Below are positions 7,111 to 15,151 of a DNA stretch of 29,130 nucleotides, piece after piece. The translations under genes were made by a program, and so were the position numbers. Numbering within the stretch: the first letter of the stretch is position 1; every line of letters begins with the position of its first letter. Source of the DNA: JAGMXM01 sp964458325 (GTDB lineage Bacteria > Verrucomicrobiota > Verrucomicrobiia > Limisphaerales > UBA1319); the NCBI GenBank assembly GCA_964458325.1, contig CAYWIM010000057.1, positions 1 to 29,130 on the forward strand. Direction: 5' to 3'. Below the pieces are notes generated by a model. That model ran no database searches, was not told the DNA's origin, and saw nothing but the letters and a program-made list of their open reading frames with translations.

Positions 7111-7356
7111 GCTGCAGGCTCCGGATCCTTGTCCGCGGAATGACGCGAAATGACGCGGAAATATTGATGCCCTTGCCCTCGGAAAGGTGGGGCTCGCACT
7201 CCGCTGCGCGCCGGGTTGTGAGCTTGCAGCCATCAAGCGGCGTCCACGGAGTGGCCGCCCTACCTTTTCGGCTTGCAAGGTAGGGCGCGCGCTCCGCTGC
7301 GCGCCGCGCTGTGAGCTGACAGCCCTCGATGTGGCGTCCGCGGAGTGGCCGCCCTA
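7111..7356 (+). repeat. Dispersed composite palindromic repeat, copy C with the core duplicated in tandem
   Basis: The left flank matches copies A and B (GACGCGGAAATATTGATGCC at 7153-7172). The paired-arm core then occurs twice in direct orientation, at 7188-7262 and 7281-7356, joined by CTTTTCGGCTTGCAAGG. The second unit has the fullest arms, each ending in TAGGG/CCCTA. The pyrimidine/purine hairpin of copies A and B is missing. The element fills most of the 368-nt gap between two convergent genes (stops at 7053 and 7422). The linker resembles the CGGCT-(C/A)-GCAAACCG that follows the single core in copies A and B, as if those copies had lost a second core. Confidence 0.85.
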
Positions 7357-7421
7357 CCCCGGAAAAAGGAGGCGGCTGTCAAGCTGGGATTCCATCTCAG
7401 AAGCGCTATTTGCGCCGATTC

Positions 7422-9149
7422 TTACGGCTCGATGCGAACCAGTGCCCAGAGATCGAGCCGGGGAACTGTGACCTGTCCGTCGCGGTATTCCAGCGGCGCC
7501 TCGCCGCCTTCGGGTGTGAGGAGGGCGGCCCGGCTTGCCCGCGCCAGACCCAGGGCGGATGGATTCACCCTCAGCCGCACGTTCTCCAGCGGCGTCACAT
7601 CGTCCCGACCCGCATTATACCGGTAGTTGAGCAGGTGGATCACGGCCGACCCGGATCGGACCCGGGGCAGCACGCGCACCGGAGCTGCGGCATCGGCCCT
7701 CACGGCAGGCACGATCGCGGCGAGCGCGTCCTCGGCCGATTCGAACCGGCGCTGGCCGGGAATGGGGCGCCGCAACCGGTTTCGATCGGCCTGCATCAGG
7801 TCATTGGTTTCGACCAGGATCAATGCCGGGCAGGCGGCAAGGCCGGGCTCGTCCAGCGGATGATCCACCGCCTCATCGCCCCCGAGGTGCAGCCGGTAGC
7901 CGAGGTTCGCCGACGCCAGCGAATTGCAGAGGTCGAACCAGCGCCGCGGGTTCCGGGCATAGGCGCGGTGGGGGATCACCACGCCGACATCTGCATGCGT
8001 GGCATAGCCGTCGAACCATTCCGGGTGAGCCCGGACGAAGCGGTAGAGGGGGGCCAACCTTGCCGATGGCCCGTCGTACCAATGCGTGCCCTTCTCGGGG
8101 GTGTGGCACCATTGGCGATGCGGCGCCATGAGCCGCTGGCCGGCTGCGTAGGAGAGCGCGATCCAGCAGCGAACCAGGCCGGGAAGGTCATGCTCCTTGA
8201 TGAACGCCCAATCGCCGCCGCTGGCTGTGGCGGCATAGGGGCGGCCCATCGATTCGGCCAGCCGATAGGCGACCAGCGGCAGGTCGCTCGGCTGCCGGCC
8301 CGCCGCGCGATGGTCGGTCTCCGCTGTGAACAGATCCAGCGCCTGGTAATCGACGAGATGGCCCGGCCAGAGCAGGCCGGCATTCGCCCCCACCGGCACG
8401 GGGCGCCCTGCGGTTCGCGCAGCCAGCTCCCGCAGCTCCAGCATGAACGCCGCCGCGGCGCGGCCCTGGTCGATCGACCAGTGGCGCCACAGAGGATGCC
8501 CCGTTGCCTTGCGGCTGGCGCCGCTGCCGCCCGCTGCAATCCAGGTCCGGACCTCGTCCCGAAAGTTGTAGCCGGCGGGATCGCGGATGCCCAGATGCTC
8601 GAGCTCCGCCGCCGGGAGCGCGGCCAGGTAGCCGCGGAATCCATCGAGGCATCGGTCACAAAAACAGATCCCCAGCCACAGCCCGCCCGCGGTCCCCAGA
8701 TGATCGTCGATGTGCAATCCTTGCGCTCCGGCCTGGATCGTCTCGACGACCCGGTCCCGGAGAAACTGACGGAACAGCGGCTGCCGCGTGCAGCACCACC
8801 AGTAGGGGATCCCCTTCGATTGATGATCGGTGAGCCACGGGACCTTCACCGGCCGGCCATCTGCATCGCGGCAGAGCCCTTCCTCGTAGCGATCGGGGAA
8901 ACGGCTGTGATAGGCCCGGAACTCGGTCACCATGCCCACGCTGCCGAACCACCTCACGCCGCGCGCATGGGCTAGCGACTGGGTCGTGGGCGTCCCGCCC
9001 CACGCCAGCACGGTCGCGCCATACTCCTCATAGGTCTTGGCCGAAGCCGAATACATGAAGACCACATCCGAGTGGCGCAGGACCTGAGCCGGCCCGGGCA
9101 GGGCCGGCCCCAGAAGCAGCGCCGCTAGCAGAACCAAGGATCTCATCAT
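7422..9149 (-). CDS. Secreted glycoside-hydrolase-like TIM-barrel protein
   Basis: A 575-residue protein with a clear signal peptide (MMRSLVLLAALLLGPALPGPA). The body reads like the large group of putative glycoside hydrolases built on a TIM barrel: GLHIDDHLGTAGG at a strand end offers adjacent acidic residues, CFCDRCLDGFRGYL is the cysteine-rich segment common in these enzymes, and DLFTAETDHR and YAATASGGDWAF fit further barrel strands. The C-terminus (VIHLLNYRYNAGRDD...LWALVRIEP) resembles the small beta domain that ends beta-galactosidase-like proteins. The substrate is unknown. The start at 9149 follows GGAG by about six nt; ATGs at 9155 and 9146 are close alternatives. It lies 178 nt downstream of the double-SIS gene on the same strand and may be co-transcribed with it. 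Confidence 0.7.
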   Translation of the reverse strand: MMRSLVLLAALLLGPALPGPAQVLRHSDVVFMYSASAKTYEEYGATVLAWGGTPTTQSLAHARGVRWFGSVGMVTEFRAYHSRFPDRYEEGLCRDADGRPVKVPWLTDHQSKGIPYWWCCTRQPLFRQFLRDRVVETIQAGAQGLHIDDHLGTAGGLWLGICFCDRCLDGFRGYLAALPAAELEHLGIRDPAGYNFRDEVRTWIAAGGSGASRKATGHPLWRHWSIDQGRAAAAFMLELRELAARTAGRPVPVGANAGLLWPGHLVDYQALDLFTAETDHRAAGRQPSDLPLVAYRLAESMGRPYAATASGGDWAFIKEHDLPGLVRCWIALSYAAGQRLMAPHRQWCHTPEKGTHWYDGPSARLAPLYRFVRAHPEWFDGYATHADVGVVIPHRAYARNPRRWFDLCNSLASANLGYRLHLGGDEAVDHPLDEPGLAACPALILVETNDLMQADRNRLRRPIPGQRRFESAEDALAAIVPAVRADAAAPVRVLPRVRSGSAVIHLLNYRYNAGRDDVTPLENVRLRVNPSALGLARASRAALLTPEGGEAPLEYRDGQVTVPRLDLWALVRIEP

Positions 9150-9327
9150 TGTCATCTCCAAGCGCAGCCTGCATGCAGGATCACATCCCGGCCACTTCGT
9201 ACCAGAGTGTCCGGAACCGGGGACCGATGTCAAAGGTGAGTTTGCCGCCGCTCGCTGTGGCGGGTGGGGTGGGTGAAATTCATCGCCGGCATCCTGAGCA
9301 TCGGTGGCGGTTCGAGTCTGGGCCGCG

Positions 9328-11202
9328 CTATCCGTTCCCTGTCCCCATCTCGGCCATCAGCCGCTGTTCGGCTTCTTCGTTCGCGAGCCCGTGGCGCTGG
9401 CGCATGACCGACAAGCCCACTACGGGCGGATAGGCCTTGTCCGACTTCCAGCGCGGCTCGACATACTCGACCGACTCGAACAGCAATTGGTTGGCGGCGG
9501 CATACTCGATCCCGGTCAGCCGCTGGATGTACCGGGTGGCCCGGTCGATCAGCTTCAGGTTGCTGGCCACGACCCAGATCATGTAGTTGCCCATCACTCG
9601 GCCCAGGCGGACCATGGTGCAGGTCGAAAGGGTGTTGAGCAATAATTTGAGTCCAACCCGAGCCACGCCCGCGAGCAGCAGCTTGCTCTCCGGGACTGGC
9701 ACGCCAACCGTGATGCAATCCGCATCCCATGTCCGCACTCGAGCCCGCACAGACTCGAGCGCTGCTGGCCGGGCCAGGCAGATCAAGCCGGTTTTACCTC
9801 CGGACCGCCTGGCCGCCTCGAGCTGCTCGCGGCAGAATCCGCCCGCATTCAGCGCCGTCTCCCAATCGTCCTCCCCCAGAATGGCCACCGCGCTCGAGCC
9901 TGGCTGCGGCGGACGCAGCCCCAGGCCATCCCGGCCGATCTTGAACCTCATCAGCTCCGGAACGCTGATTCTGCGGACCACCTCCATCGTCTGGGATCGC
10001 TTCTCCTTGCCCACCAGAGCGGCCACCTCGGCCTCGGTCCACTCGACGCATCGGGGCGGCCGCTTGAGAATGTGCTCCCAGGCTTGTGGCGTCTCGTCGC
10101 ATGGCACGTAGAGATAGGCCCACGACTCCGCCGCCGTCGTGTCATCCCACTTGCGAAACGGAGGCGTGCAGTAGGTCGGCGACCGCTCGGTCGTGTCGGT
10201 GAGGACATCGATCCCGAACCGGTCGGCAAAATAGTTGTTGCGCCGGCCTGCGCGGTAAACGGTTTCCTCGAGCGCCACCAGGCTGGCCAGGGGGCCCAGC
10301 ACCTCGGGCGTCTTGAGCGCCGCATGCATCCGGACCAGCTGATCGAGGAACTCGGACGGGACCGCGGCCGGATCGAGCGCGCCCGGGCCGTCCGGTTCGA
10401 GGCGCGACATCAGCTCGCGCAGCACCATTTCGAGCACCGTCAGCATCACTGCCAATTGAATGCTGGTCGCCTGCATCCGGGTCGATCCCGTGATGGCCAT
10501 CGGGCCGGTCGTCAGATTGATCTTCTCGATGCGGGGATCGAGGATGACCTCGCGGCTGCGCTGGACATGCTGGCACAGGATCTCGTCCGGGTTGTTGTAA
10601 ACGAAAAACACCCGAGCCCCGGCCTCGACACCTCGCCAGGCCGTGCCGATGACAAACGAGGTCTCGCCCCCTTCAGTGATGGCGAAGACCACGTCGCCGG
10701 CGGCGATTCCCAGATCAGCGATCTGTTTCTTGCCGAAGGCCGTGAAATCCTCGAAGCCTTCCACCGACTTGATCAAGGCGAAGTCGCCGCCTGCCATGAC
10801 GCTGAAAGCCCGGTGCTCCCACTCCGCCGGCGCGGGCTGGCAGGCCAGCCCGCGCGCCCGCTGCCGCTGCCAGAAGTCGCGCCAGATCGACACCAGCTGG
10901 ATGCTGAGGCGGCCCGTCGATCCGCAGCCGGTGAAGAACATCTTGCCGCCTCGTTCCAAGGCTCGCAGGACCGTCTGCGCCATGCTCGAAGCTCGACCTG
11001 ACAGCGCAAACTCGCGGTATTTCCCGATCACGTCATCATCCACGTCCAGCAACTGTTTCAGCCCGGCGGCGATGTCGTCTCGGGCCGTGTCGCTTAAGCG
11101 GGCCGTGACCGGATGCGACGATTCGGTCACCAGGGCGCCCAGCTTGAATTGATCGGCGATCTTGAGAAATTCGTCGGACCGGCTTCTGGCATTGCTGTTC
11201 AT
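9328..11202 (-). CDS. Double-SIS MurQ/glucokinase-regulatory-protein-like protein
   Basis: A 624-residue cytoplasmic protein, about twice the length of the MurNAc-6-phosphate etherase MurQ. The first SIS domain (about 65-285) has the MurQ signatures FTGCGSTGRLS, MAGGDFALIKSVEGFEDF (E148 at the position of the MurQ catalytic glutamate), ITEGGETS and NLTTGPMAITGSTRMQA. A second SIS-like half follows (about 390-560), with GLKLLLNTLSTCTMVRLGRVMGN repeating the MurQ-type helix, and a small helical end. This tandem layout is that of glucokinase regulatory protein, which evolved from MurQ-like ancestors. It may still cleave the lactyl ether of MurNAc-6-phosphate, or bind sugar phosphates as a regulator. 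No adjacent AnmK-type or glucokinase gene is present. The start at 11202 has no clear ribosome site; an ATG at 11214 is also possible. Confidence 0.8.
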   Translation of the reverse strand: MNSNARSRSDEFLKIADQFKLGALVTESSHPVTARLSDTARDDIAAGLKQLLDVDDDVIGKYREFALSGRASSMAQTVLRALERGGKMFFTGCGSTGRLSIQLVSIWRDFWQRQRARGLACQPAPAEWEHRAFSVMAGGDFALIKSVEGFEDFTAFGKKQIADLGIAAGDVVFAITEGGETSFVIGTAWRGVEAGARVFFVYNNPDEILCQHVQRSREVILDPRIEKINLTTGPMAITGSTRMQATSIQLAVMLTVLEMVLRELMSRLEPDGPGALDPAAVPSEFLDQLVRMHAALKTPEVLGPLASLVALEETVYRAGRRNNYFADRFGIDVLTDTTERSPTYCTPPFRKWDDTTAAESWAYLYVPCDETPQAWEHILKRPPRCVEWTEAEVAALVGKEKRSQTMEVVRRISVPELMRFKIGRDGLGLRPPQPGSSAVAILGEDDWETALNAGGFCREQLEAARRSGGKTGLICLARPAALESVRARVRTWDADCITVGVPVPESKLLLAGVARVGLKLLLNTLSTCTMVRLGRVMGNYMIWVVASNLKLIDRATRYIQRLTGIEYAAANQLLFESVEYVEPRWKSDKAYPPVVGLSVMRQRHGLANEEAEQRLMAEMGTGNG

Positions 11203-11307
11203 GGCGGGAAGCATAGCCGACGGCGCGGGGCGAGGGCAACGCATCATTCGGCGGATCGCTTCCCGGCATCCCGTTTGCTGGGCACCCGCACGCGATGTGT
11301 TTTGACA

Positions 11308-11340
11308 TTCCTGTGTTTCTGTGTTTTCGTGTTCCTGTGA
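11308..11340 (+). repeat. Short degenerate tandem T(T)CTGTG-type repeats before the antitoxin start
   Basis: Four imperfect copies of a TTCCTGTG-like word run in tandem up to and over the antitoxin GTG at 11337. They could be operator half-sites for autoregulation of the toxin-antitoxin pair, since antitoxins of this type often bind their own promoter region. This is only a positional guess. Confidence 0.4.
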
Positions 11341-11564
11341 AAAACCTGACGATCACGATCGATGACGAAACCTATCGGCAGGCGCGAATGGCTGCGGCCG
11401 AACAAGGTGTCTCGATGAGCGCTTTGGTGCGAGACATGCTGTCCATGCTCCGGTCGGGCGATGCGCGCGCCGATGCCGTGCAGCGCGCCTTGGCGGCCAT
11501 GGACGCCGTCAAGAAGTTCTCCGCTGGCAACCGTCTGAGCCGGGAAGATCTCCATGCGCGCTGA
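11337..11564 (+). CDS. VapB-like ribbon-helix-helix antitoxin
   Basis: A 75-residue protein whose N-terminus is a typical ribbon-helix-helix DNA-binding fold: the strand NLTITIDDETYRQARMAAAE, then QGVSMSALVRDMLSML. The C-terminal tail, ending in SREDLHAR, would be the flexible part that wraps the toxin. The GTG at 11337 is chosen because the ribbon strand starts immediately after it; an ATG at 11295 would add a cysteine- and phenylalanine-rich leader encoded by the tandem repeat and looks wrong. Neither start has a convincing ribosome site. It overlaps the PIN toxin gene by 11 nt, the normal order (antitoxin first) for vapBC operons. It is divergent from the double-SIS gene. Confidence 0.8.
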   Translation: MKNLTITIDDETYRQARMAAAEQGVSMSALVRDMLSMLRSGDARADAVQRALAAMDAVKKFSAGNRLSREDLHAR

Positions 11565-11997
11565 GGCTCTGGTGGACAGCAACGTGTTGCTGTACGCGGT
11601 TTCGACTCATCCATCGGAGCGATGGAAACGGGATCGGGCGCGCGCCTTGCTGACATCGCCCGGCATCGGTTTTTCGACGCAGGTGTTCTCGGAATTCTAC
11701 GACAACGCAATTCGCAAGCGGACACCGCGTCTCACGCGGCAGGAAGCGGTGGCCATTCTCGATCCCCTTCGATTGATGCCGGTGCAGCCCATCACAATCG
11801 AGGTCGTCTGGGATGCCTTCAGGCTGGCGAATCGTTACCAGCTCCGCTTTTGGGACGCCGCCATCCTGGCGGCCGCCCACGCCCTGGGATGCCGCATCGT
11901 CTGGAGTGAAGACTTGAATGACGGGCAGCACTATGACGATATCCGCGTCCTGAATCCCTTCCGGGATCGGATCCGCGGCGAGCCGTCCACCGGATGA
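11554..11997 (+). CDS. VapC-like PIN-domain ribonuclease toxin
   Basis: A 147-residue PIN-domain protein. The acidic residues of the metal site are visible: D8 in VDSNVLLYA, E47 in FSEFYDNA, D101 in RFWDAAILAAA and D120 in WSEDLNDGQ. VapC toxins use this site to cut tRNA or rRNA loops when the antitoxin is degraded (family knowledge). The gene overlaps its antitoxin by 11 nt and the pair forms a compact operon. Length and motif spacing are normal, so the toxin looks intact. Its TGA lies within an inverted repeat that may end the transcript. Confidence 0.88.
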   Translation: MRAEALVDSNVLLYAVSTHPSERWKRDRARALLTSPGIGFSTQVFSEFYDNAIRKRTPRLTRQEAVAILDPLRLMPVQPITIEVVWDAFRLANRYQLRFWDAAILAAAHALGCRIVWSEDLNDGQHYDDIRVLNPFRDRIRGEPSTG

Positions 11998-12014
11998 TTC
12001 CCGCGGCGGGAATC
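11996..12014. terminator. Palindrome at the end of the VapC gene
   Basis: GATTCCCGC and GCGGGAATC form a perfect inverted repeat with one base between, starting inside the toxin stop codon. No T-tract follows. It could act as an imperfect terminator, a transcript stabiliser or a protein-binding site. Confidence 0.35.
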
Positions 12015-12111
12015 CCGGACACGCCGGATGGCCGTTCCAGAATCGGGCGGAAGAATGCGATTGGATGGCTGCCGAACCTGCTTTTCGCGTGCTATTTGCG
12101 GGACGATCGGC

Positions 12112-13794
12112 TCACCGGACGACCAGGTGGGTGAAGGGGGCGACGGTCGCCTGGAGATAGACCCAGATCCCGACCAGGCAAGCCAGGGCGATGCTGTGCC
12201 AGAACACAAAGCGGAGGATCGAGCCTTCCTGTCCGTGGAACCCGGTGGCGGTGCTGGCCACCACGATGCTCTGGGCATCGATCATCTTGCCCATCACCCC
12301 GCCCGAGCTGTTGGCGGCGCCCATTAGGATGGGGCTGATCCCGGCCTGTTCGGCCGTGATCTTCTGGAGGCTGCCGAACAGGACATTCGATGCCGTGTCG
12401 GATCCGGTCAGCGCGACTCCCAGCCAGCCGAGCAGCGTGCCGAAGAACGGATACAAGGATCCGGTATGAGCCAAGGCCAGGCCCATGGTGGCGTCGGCGC
12501 CCGAATACTTCGTCACGTTGCCCAGGGCCAGCATGCCTGCAATGGTGATCAGGGAGAAGCGGACGCGCCACAATACCCGGCCGTAAACGCGCGCCATCTC
12601 CGTCACGCCGTATCCCATCAACCATCCAGCTAGAATCGCGGCGCCGAGAATGCCGGTCCCCGTCGCGGAAACCCAATTGAACCGAAAGATGGCCTTTTCC
12701 GGCGGCGTCGAGGGCGGGACCACGGGCGGGGTTCGCTGGACATGCAGGTGGAGGCCGGGCATCGGCACCTCAGGGCTGACCATCGCCTGCGATCCGGCCA
12801 AGGGGCCCGTCCGCCCTTCGAGCCAGCTCTTGCTTGCCGGCAGACCCCATGCGAACAAAAACAGGGTCAAAATGGTCCAGGGCATCCAGGCCCGAGCCAC
12901 CTCGCGGCGGCGCGGTGGCGCATGATCCCCCCGATCCACCGTGACAGCCTGCAATCGACCGGCCGGCAATTCGCCGCACGGGGCCGGCTGCCACCGCCGC
13001 AACAGGACCACCAGCGCCACGATCGCGCAGGCGCCCGACACCATATCCACCAGCCATGGGCCATGGAAATTGGACACTAAAAATTGCGGGACCGCGAAGG
13101 CGACCCCGGCGGTCAGCGCGGCCGGCCAGACCGCGCGGATCCCCCGCCAGCCGGCAAAGGCCGCCACCACCCAGAACGGCACGATCAACGAAAACAGCGG
13201 CAGCTGCCGGCCCACCATCTTCGACAAGGCCATCACGTCCATGCCCGTCACTTGGCTCAGCGTCGTAATCGGAATGCCCAGCGACCCGAACGCCACCGGC
13301 GCGGTGTTCGCGATGAGCGCCAATCCGGATGCCTGCAGCGGAGCGAATCCCAGCTGGATCAAGATCGCCGCCGTGATCGCCACGGGCGTTCCGAACCCCG
13401 CCAGGCCCTCGATGAACGCCCCGAATGCGAACGCGATCAGGATCACCTGGATCCGCGGATCCGGCGTGAGCATCGACAGGCTGTTGCGCAAGACCTCGAA
13501 CAGTTTTTTATCGACGGTCAGCTGGTAGAGGAAAATGACGTTCAGGATGATCCACCCGATGGGAAACAATCCGTAGGCGGCCCCGTAAGCCGCCGTCGCC
13601 AGGCCCATCCGCCACGGCATCCCATAGATCCCGAACGCCACCAGCAGCGCCGCCGCCAGCCCCAGCGCCGCCGCCCGATGAATCCGGATCCGGAGGAACG
13701 CAATCCCGGCCAGCAAGATCACCACCGGAATCGCGGCAACCAAAGTGGAAAGGATGGGGCTGCCCAGCGGATCGTAGTGCTGTTGCCAGATCAT
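12112..13794 (-). CDS. lldP: L-lactate permease (LctP/LldP family)
   Basis: A 560-residue, very hydrophobic inner-membrane protein of the lactate permease family, which imports L-lactate (also D-lactate and glycolate) with protons. Its N-terminus, MIWQQHYDPLGS, lines up with the start of E. coli LldP (from memory). The conserved blocks are present: GAFIEGLAGFGTPVAITAA, LIANTAPVAFGSLGIPI, MVGRQLPLFSL, LGWLGVALTGSDTASNVLF and ANSSGGVMGKMIDAQSI. A hydrophilic loop of about 80 residues in the middle (DRGDHAPPRRREVARAW to PPVVPPSTPPEKAIFRF) is proline-rich. The ATG at 13794 matches the family start; an in-frame GTG at 13812 has GGGAG directly abutting it and may be the real initiation site. No lactate dehydrogenase gene is adjacent. 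Confidence 0.9.
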   Translation of the reverse strand: MIWQQHYDPLGSPILSTLVAAIPVVILLAGIAFLRIRIHRAAALGLAAALLVAFGIYGMPWRMGLATAAYGAAYGLFPIGWIILNVIFLYQLTVDKKLFEVLRNSLSMLTPDPRIQVILIAFAFGAFIEGLAGFGTPVAITAAILIQLGFAPLQASGLALIANTAPVAFGSLGIPITTLSQVTGMDVMALSKMVGRQLPLFSLIVPFWVVAAFAGWRGIRAVWPAALTAGVAFAVPQFLVSNFHGPWLVDMVSGACAIVALVVLLRRWQPAPCGELPAGRLQAVTVDRGDHAPPRRREVARAWMPWTILTLFLFAWGLPASKSWLEGRTGPLAGSQAMVSPEVPMPGLHLHVQRTPPVVPPSTPPEKAIFRFNWVSATGTGILGAAILAGWLMGYGVTEMARVYGRVLWRVRFSLITIAGMLALGNVTKYSGADATMGLALAHTGSLYPFFGTLLGWLGVALTGSDTASNVLFGSLQKITAEQAGISPILMGAANSSGGVMGKMIDAQSIVVASTATGFHGQEGSILRFVFWHSIALACLVGIWVYLQATVAPFTHLVVR

Positions 13795-13824
13795 GAGCGC
13801 CGTGTTTACCACCTCCCGAGGGGC

Positions 13825-14005
13825 GATTCAACAATGCTCGCGCTCCTCTCCCCGTCCTCCCCTCCACTGGCGCGGAGGGGAGGCACGATCAATGACTGGG
13901 TGAACAAGTTCGAGACCGCGTCGCCTTGTCTCCTGCAAGCCGACTGCGCTTTCCCTCCCCCCGCGAGGATCGAGCGGAGGGCGGAGGGAGAGGGGATTCA
14001 ACAAT
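13825..14005 (+). repeat. Hairpin-rich element bounded by 11-bp direct repeats
   Basis: GATTCAACAAT occurs at 13825-13835 and again at 13995-14005. Between them lie a perfect 10-bp hairpin, CCTCCCCTCC-ACTGGCGC-GGAGGGGAGG (13856-13883), and an imperfect one, TCCCTCC...GGAGGGA (13952-13989). The first hairpin recurs with its CCTCTCCCCG flank at 21925-21954. The direct repeats look like a target duplication around an inserted miniature element, but could be coincidence. It occupies the divergent intergenic region of the lactate permease and the GnnA-like gene. Confidence 0.55.
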
Positions 14006-14083
14006 TTTTGTTCTCCGCCCGCATCGCGCGGGCGATCGGGAAACTGTTCGCCCCGTCGTTTGATGCAGGCTACAGTGGCTGGC

Positions 14084-15151
14084 ATGTCGACACGGGTGCG
14101 AGTCGCGGTGCTGGGCGTCGGATCCCTCGGCAAAGAGCATGCCCGGATTTATGCCGGGCTGGCGGCAGCCGGCCGGATCGAGTTCGCGGGCGTTTACGAC
14201 GTGGCGCGCGACGCCGCCCAGCGGATCGCCGAGAAATACGGCGTCCAATCATTTGCGTCGTGGGAGGAGGCGGCCGGCGCAGCCGACGCGTTGAGCGTGG
14301 TGACGCCGACCGCGACTCACTTCGAGCTGGCTCGGGCGCTGCTCGAGCGCGGGCGCCACGTGCTGGTGGAGAAGCCGATGACCGATCAGGCCGCGCAGGC
14401 GGCCGAGCTCGTGCAGCTGGCGCGCCAGCGCCAATGCGTCCTCCAGGTCGGCCATGTCGAGCGGTTCAACCCGGTATTCCGCTATCTGCAGCAGGCCGCC
14501 ACCCATCCCCGGTTCATCGAGGTGCACCGGCTCTCCTCGTTCCCGAATCGCAGCACGGACATCGGGGTGGTCTTGGATCTGATGATTCACGATCTGGATG
14601 TGGTGATGGCATTTGTCCAGGCGTCGGTGACATCGGTCGAGGCGGTGGGCATCCCGGTGCTGAGCGCCTCCGAGGACATCGCCAACGCGCGCCTGCGGTT
14701 CGCCAATGGCTGCGTGGCCAACCTCACGGCCAGCCGCGTCAGCCCCGAACGCCTCCGCAAGATCCGCGTTTTCAGCGGCGGCCCCCGCCCCAGCTACGTG
14801 TCGCTCGATTACCGGGCGCAGTCGGGCTTTATCTACCGGCTGGCATCGGACGAGACCCCCGAGTCTTCCCGCTGGAAAAAGCTGCTCCAGGCCGGATCGA
14901 CCGCCATCGTCAGCGAGTTCGCCGGACGCAAGATCGTTCGCGAGCCGGTCCCGATCGAGCAGGACGAGCCGCTCAAGCTCGAGCTCTCGAGCTTCGTCGA
15001 TTGCATCGCCCGCCATCAGGCCCCCCTGGTCACGGGCGAAGCCGCTCAGCGCGCCCTGGACCTCGCCTTCGAGATCACCCGGCAGATCCAGGCCGGCAAC
15101 CGGGAATCGCCGCCTCTGCGCGGACCGGATGCGGCCGGCTCCACGCCATGA
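14084..15151 (+). CDS. GnnA-like Gfo/Idh/MocA oxidoreductase (putative UDP-GlcNAc 3-dehydrogenase)
   Basis: A 355-residue cytoplasmic NAD(P)-dependent oxidoreductase. GVGSLG at 11-16 is the dinucleotide loop, HVLVEKPMTDQ holds the family lysine, and VLDLMIHDLDVVMAF is the histidine segment of the C-terminal domain. It has no export signal, unlike the paralogue at 3380. Its stop overlaps the start of lpxB (ATGA). In Acidithiobacillus gnnA lies between lpxA and lpxB; GnnA oxidises the 3-hydroxyl of UDP-GlcNAc so that GnnB can aminate it, giving lipid A with amide-linked chains at position 3. Neighbourhood makes the same role likely here, but no gnnB-like transaminase is in the window, so a different nucleotide-sugar substrate is possible. 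The start at 14084 has only a weak ribosome site; a TTG/ATG pair at 14060/14063 is an alternative. Confidence 0.75.
   Translation: MSTRVRVAVLGVGSLGKEHARIYAGLAAAGRIEFAGVYDVARDAAQRIAEKYGVQSFASWEEAAGAADALSVVTPTATHFELARALLERGRHVLVEKPMTDQAAQAAELVQLARQRQCVLQVGHVERFNPVFRYLQQAATHPRFIEVHRLSSFPNRSTDIGVVLDLMIHDLDVVMAFVQASVTSVEAVGIPVLSASEDIANARLRFANGCVANLTASRVSPERLRKIRVFSGGPRPSYVSLDYRAQSGFIYRLASDETPESSRWKKLLQAGSTAIVSEFAGRKIVREPVPIEQDEPLKLELSSFVDCIARHQAPLVTGEAAQRALDLAFEITRQIQAGNRESPPLRGPDAAGSTP

Noticed and set aside
7329..8975. Plus-strand frame of 548 codons opposite the glycoside-hydrolase-like gene
   Set aside because: Starts in repeat copy C, arginine/proline-rich, no motifs; the minus strand has a signal peptide and conserved blocks.
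13084..15147. Upstream extension of the lpxB reading frame to give a 1094-residue protein
   Set aside because: The extension overlaps the permease antisense and the GnnA-like gene in another frame; LpxB starts naturally at the coupled ATG at 15148.
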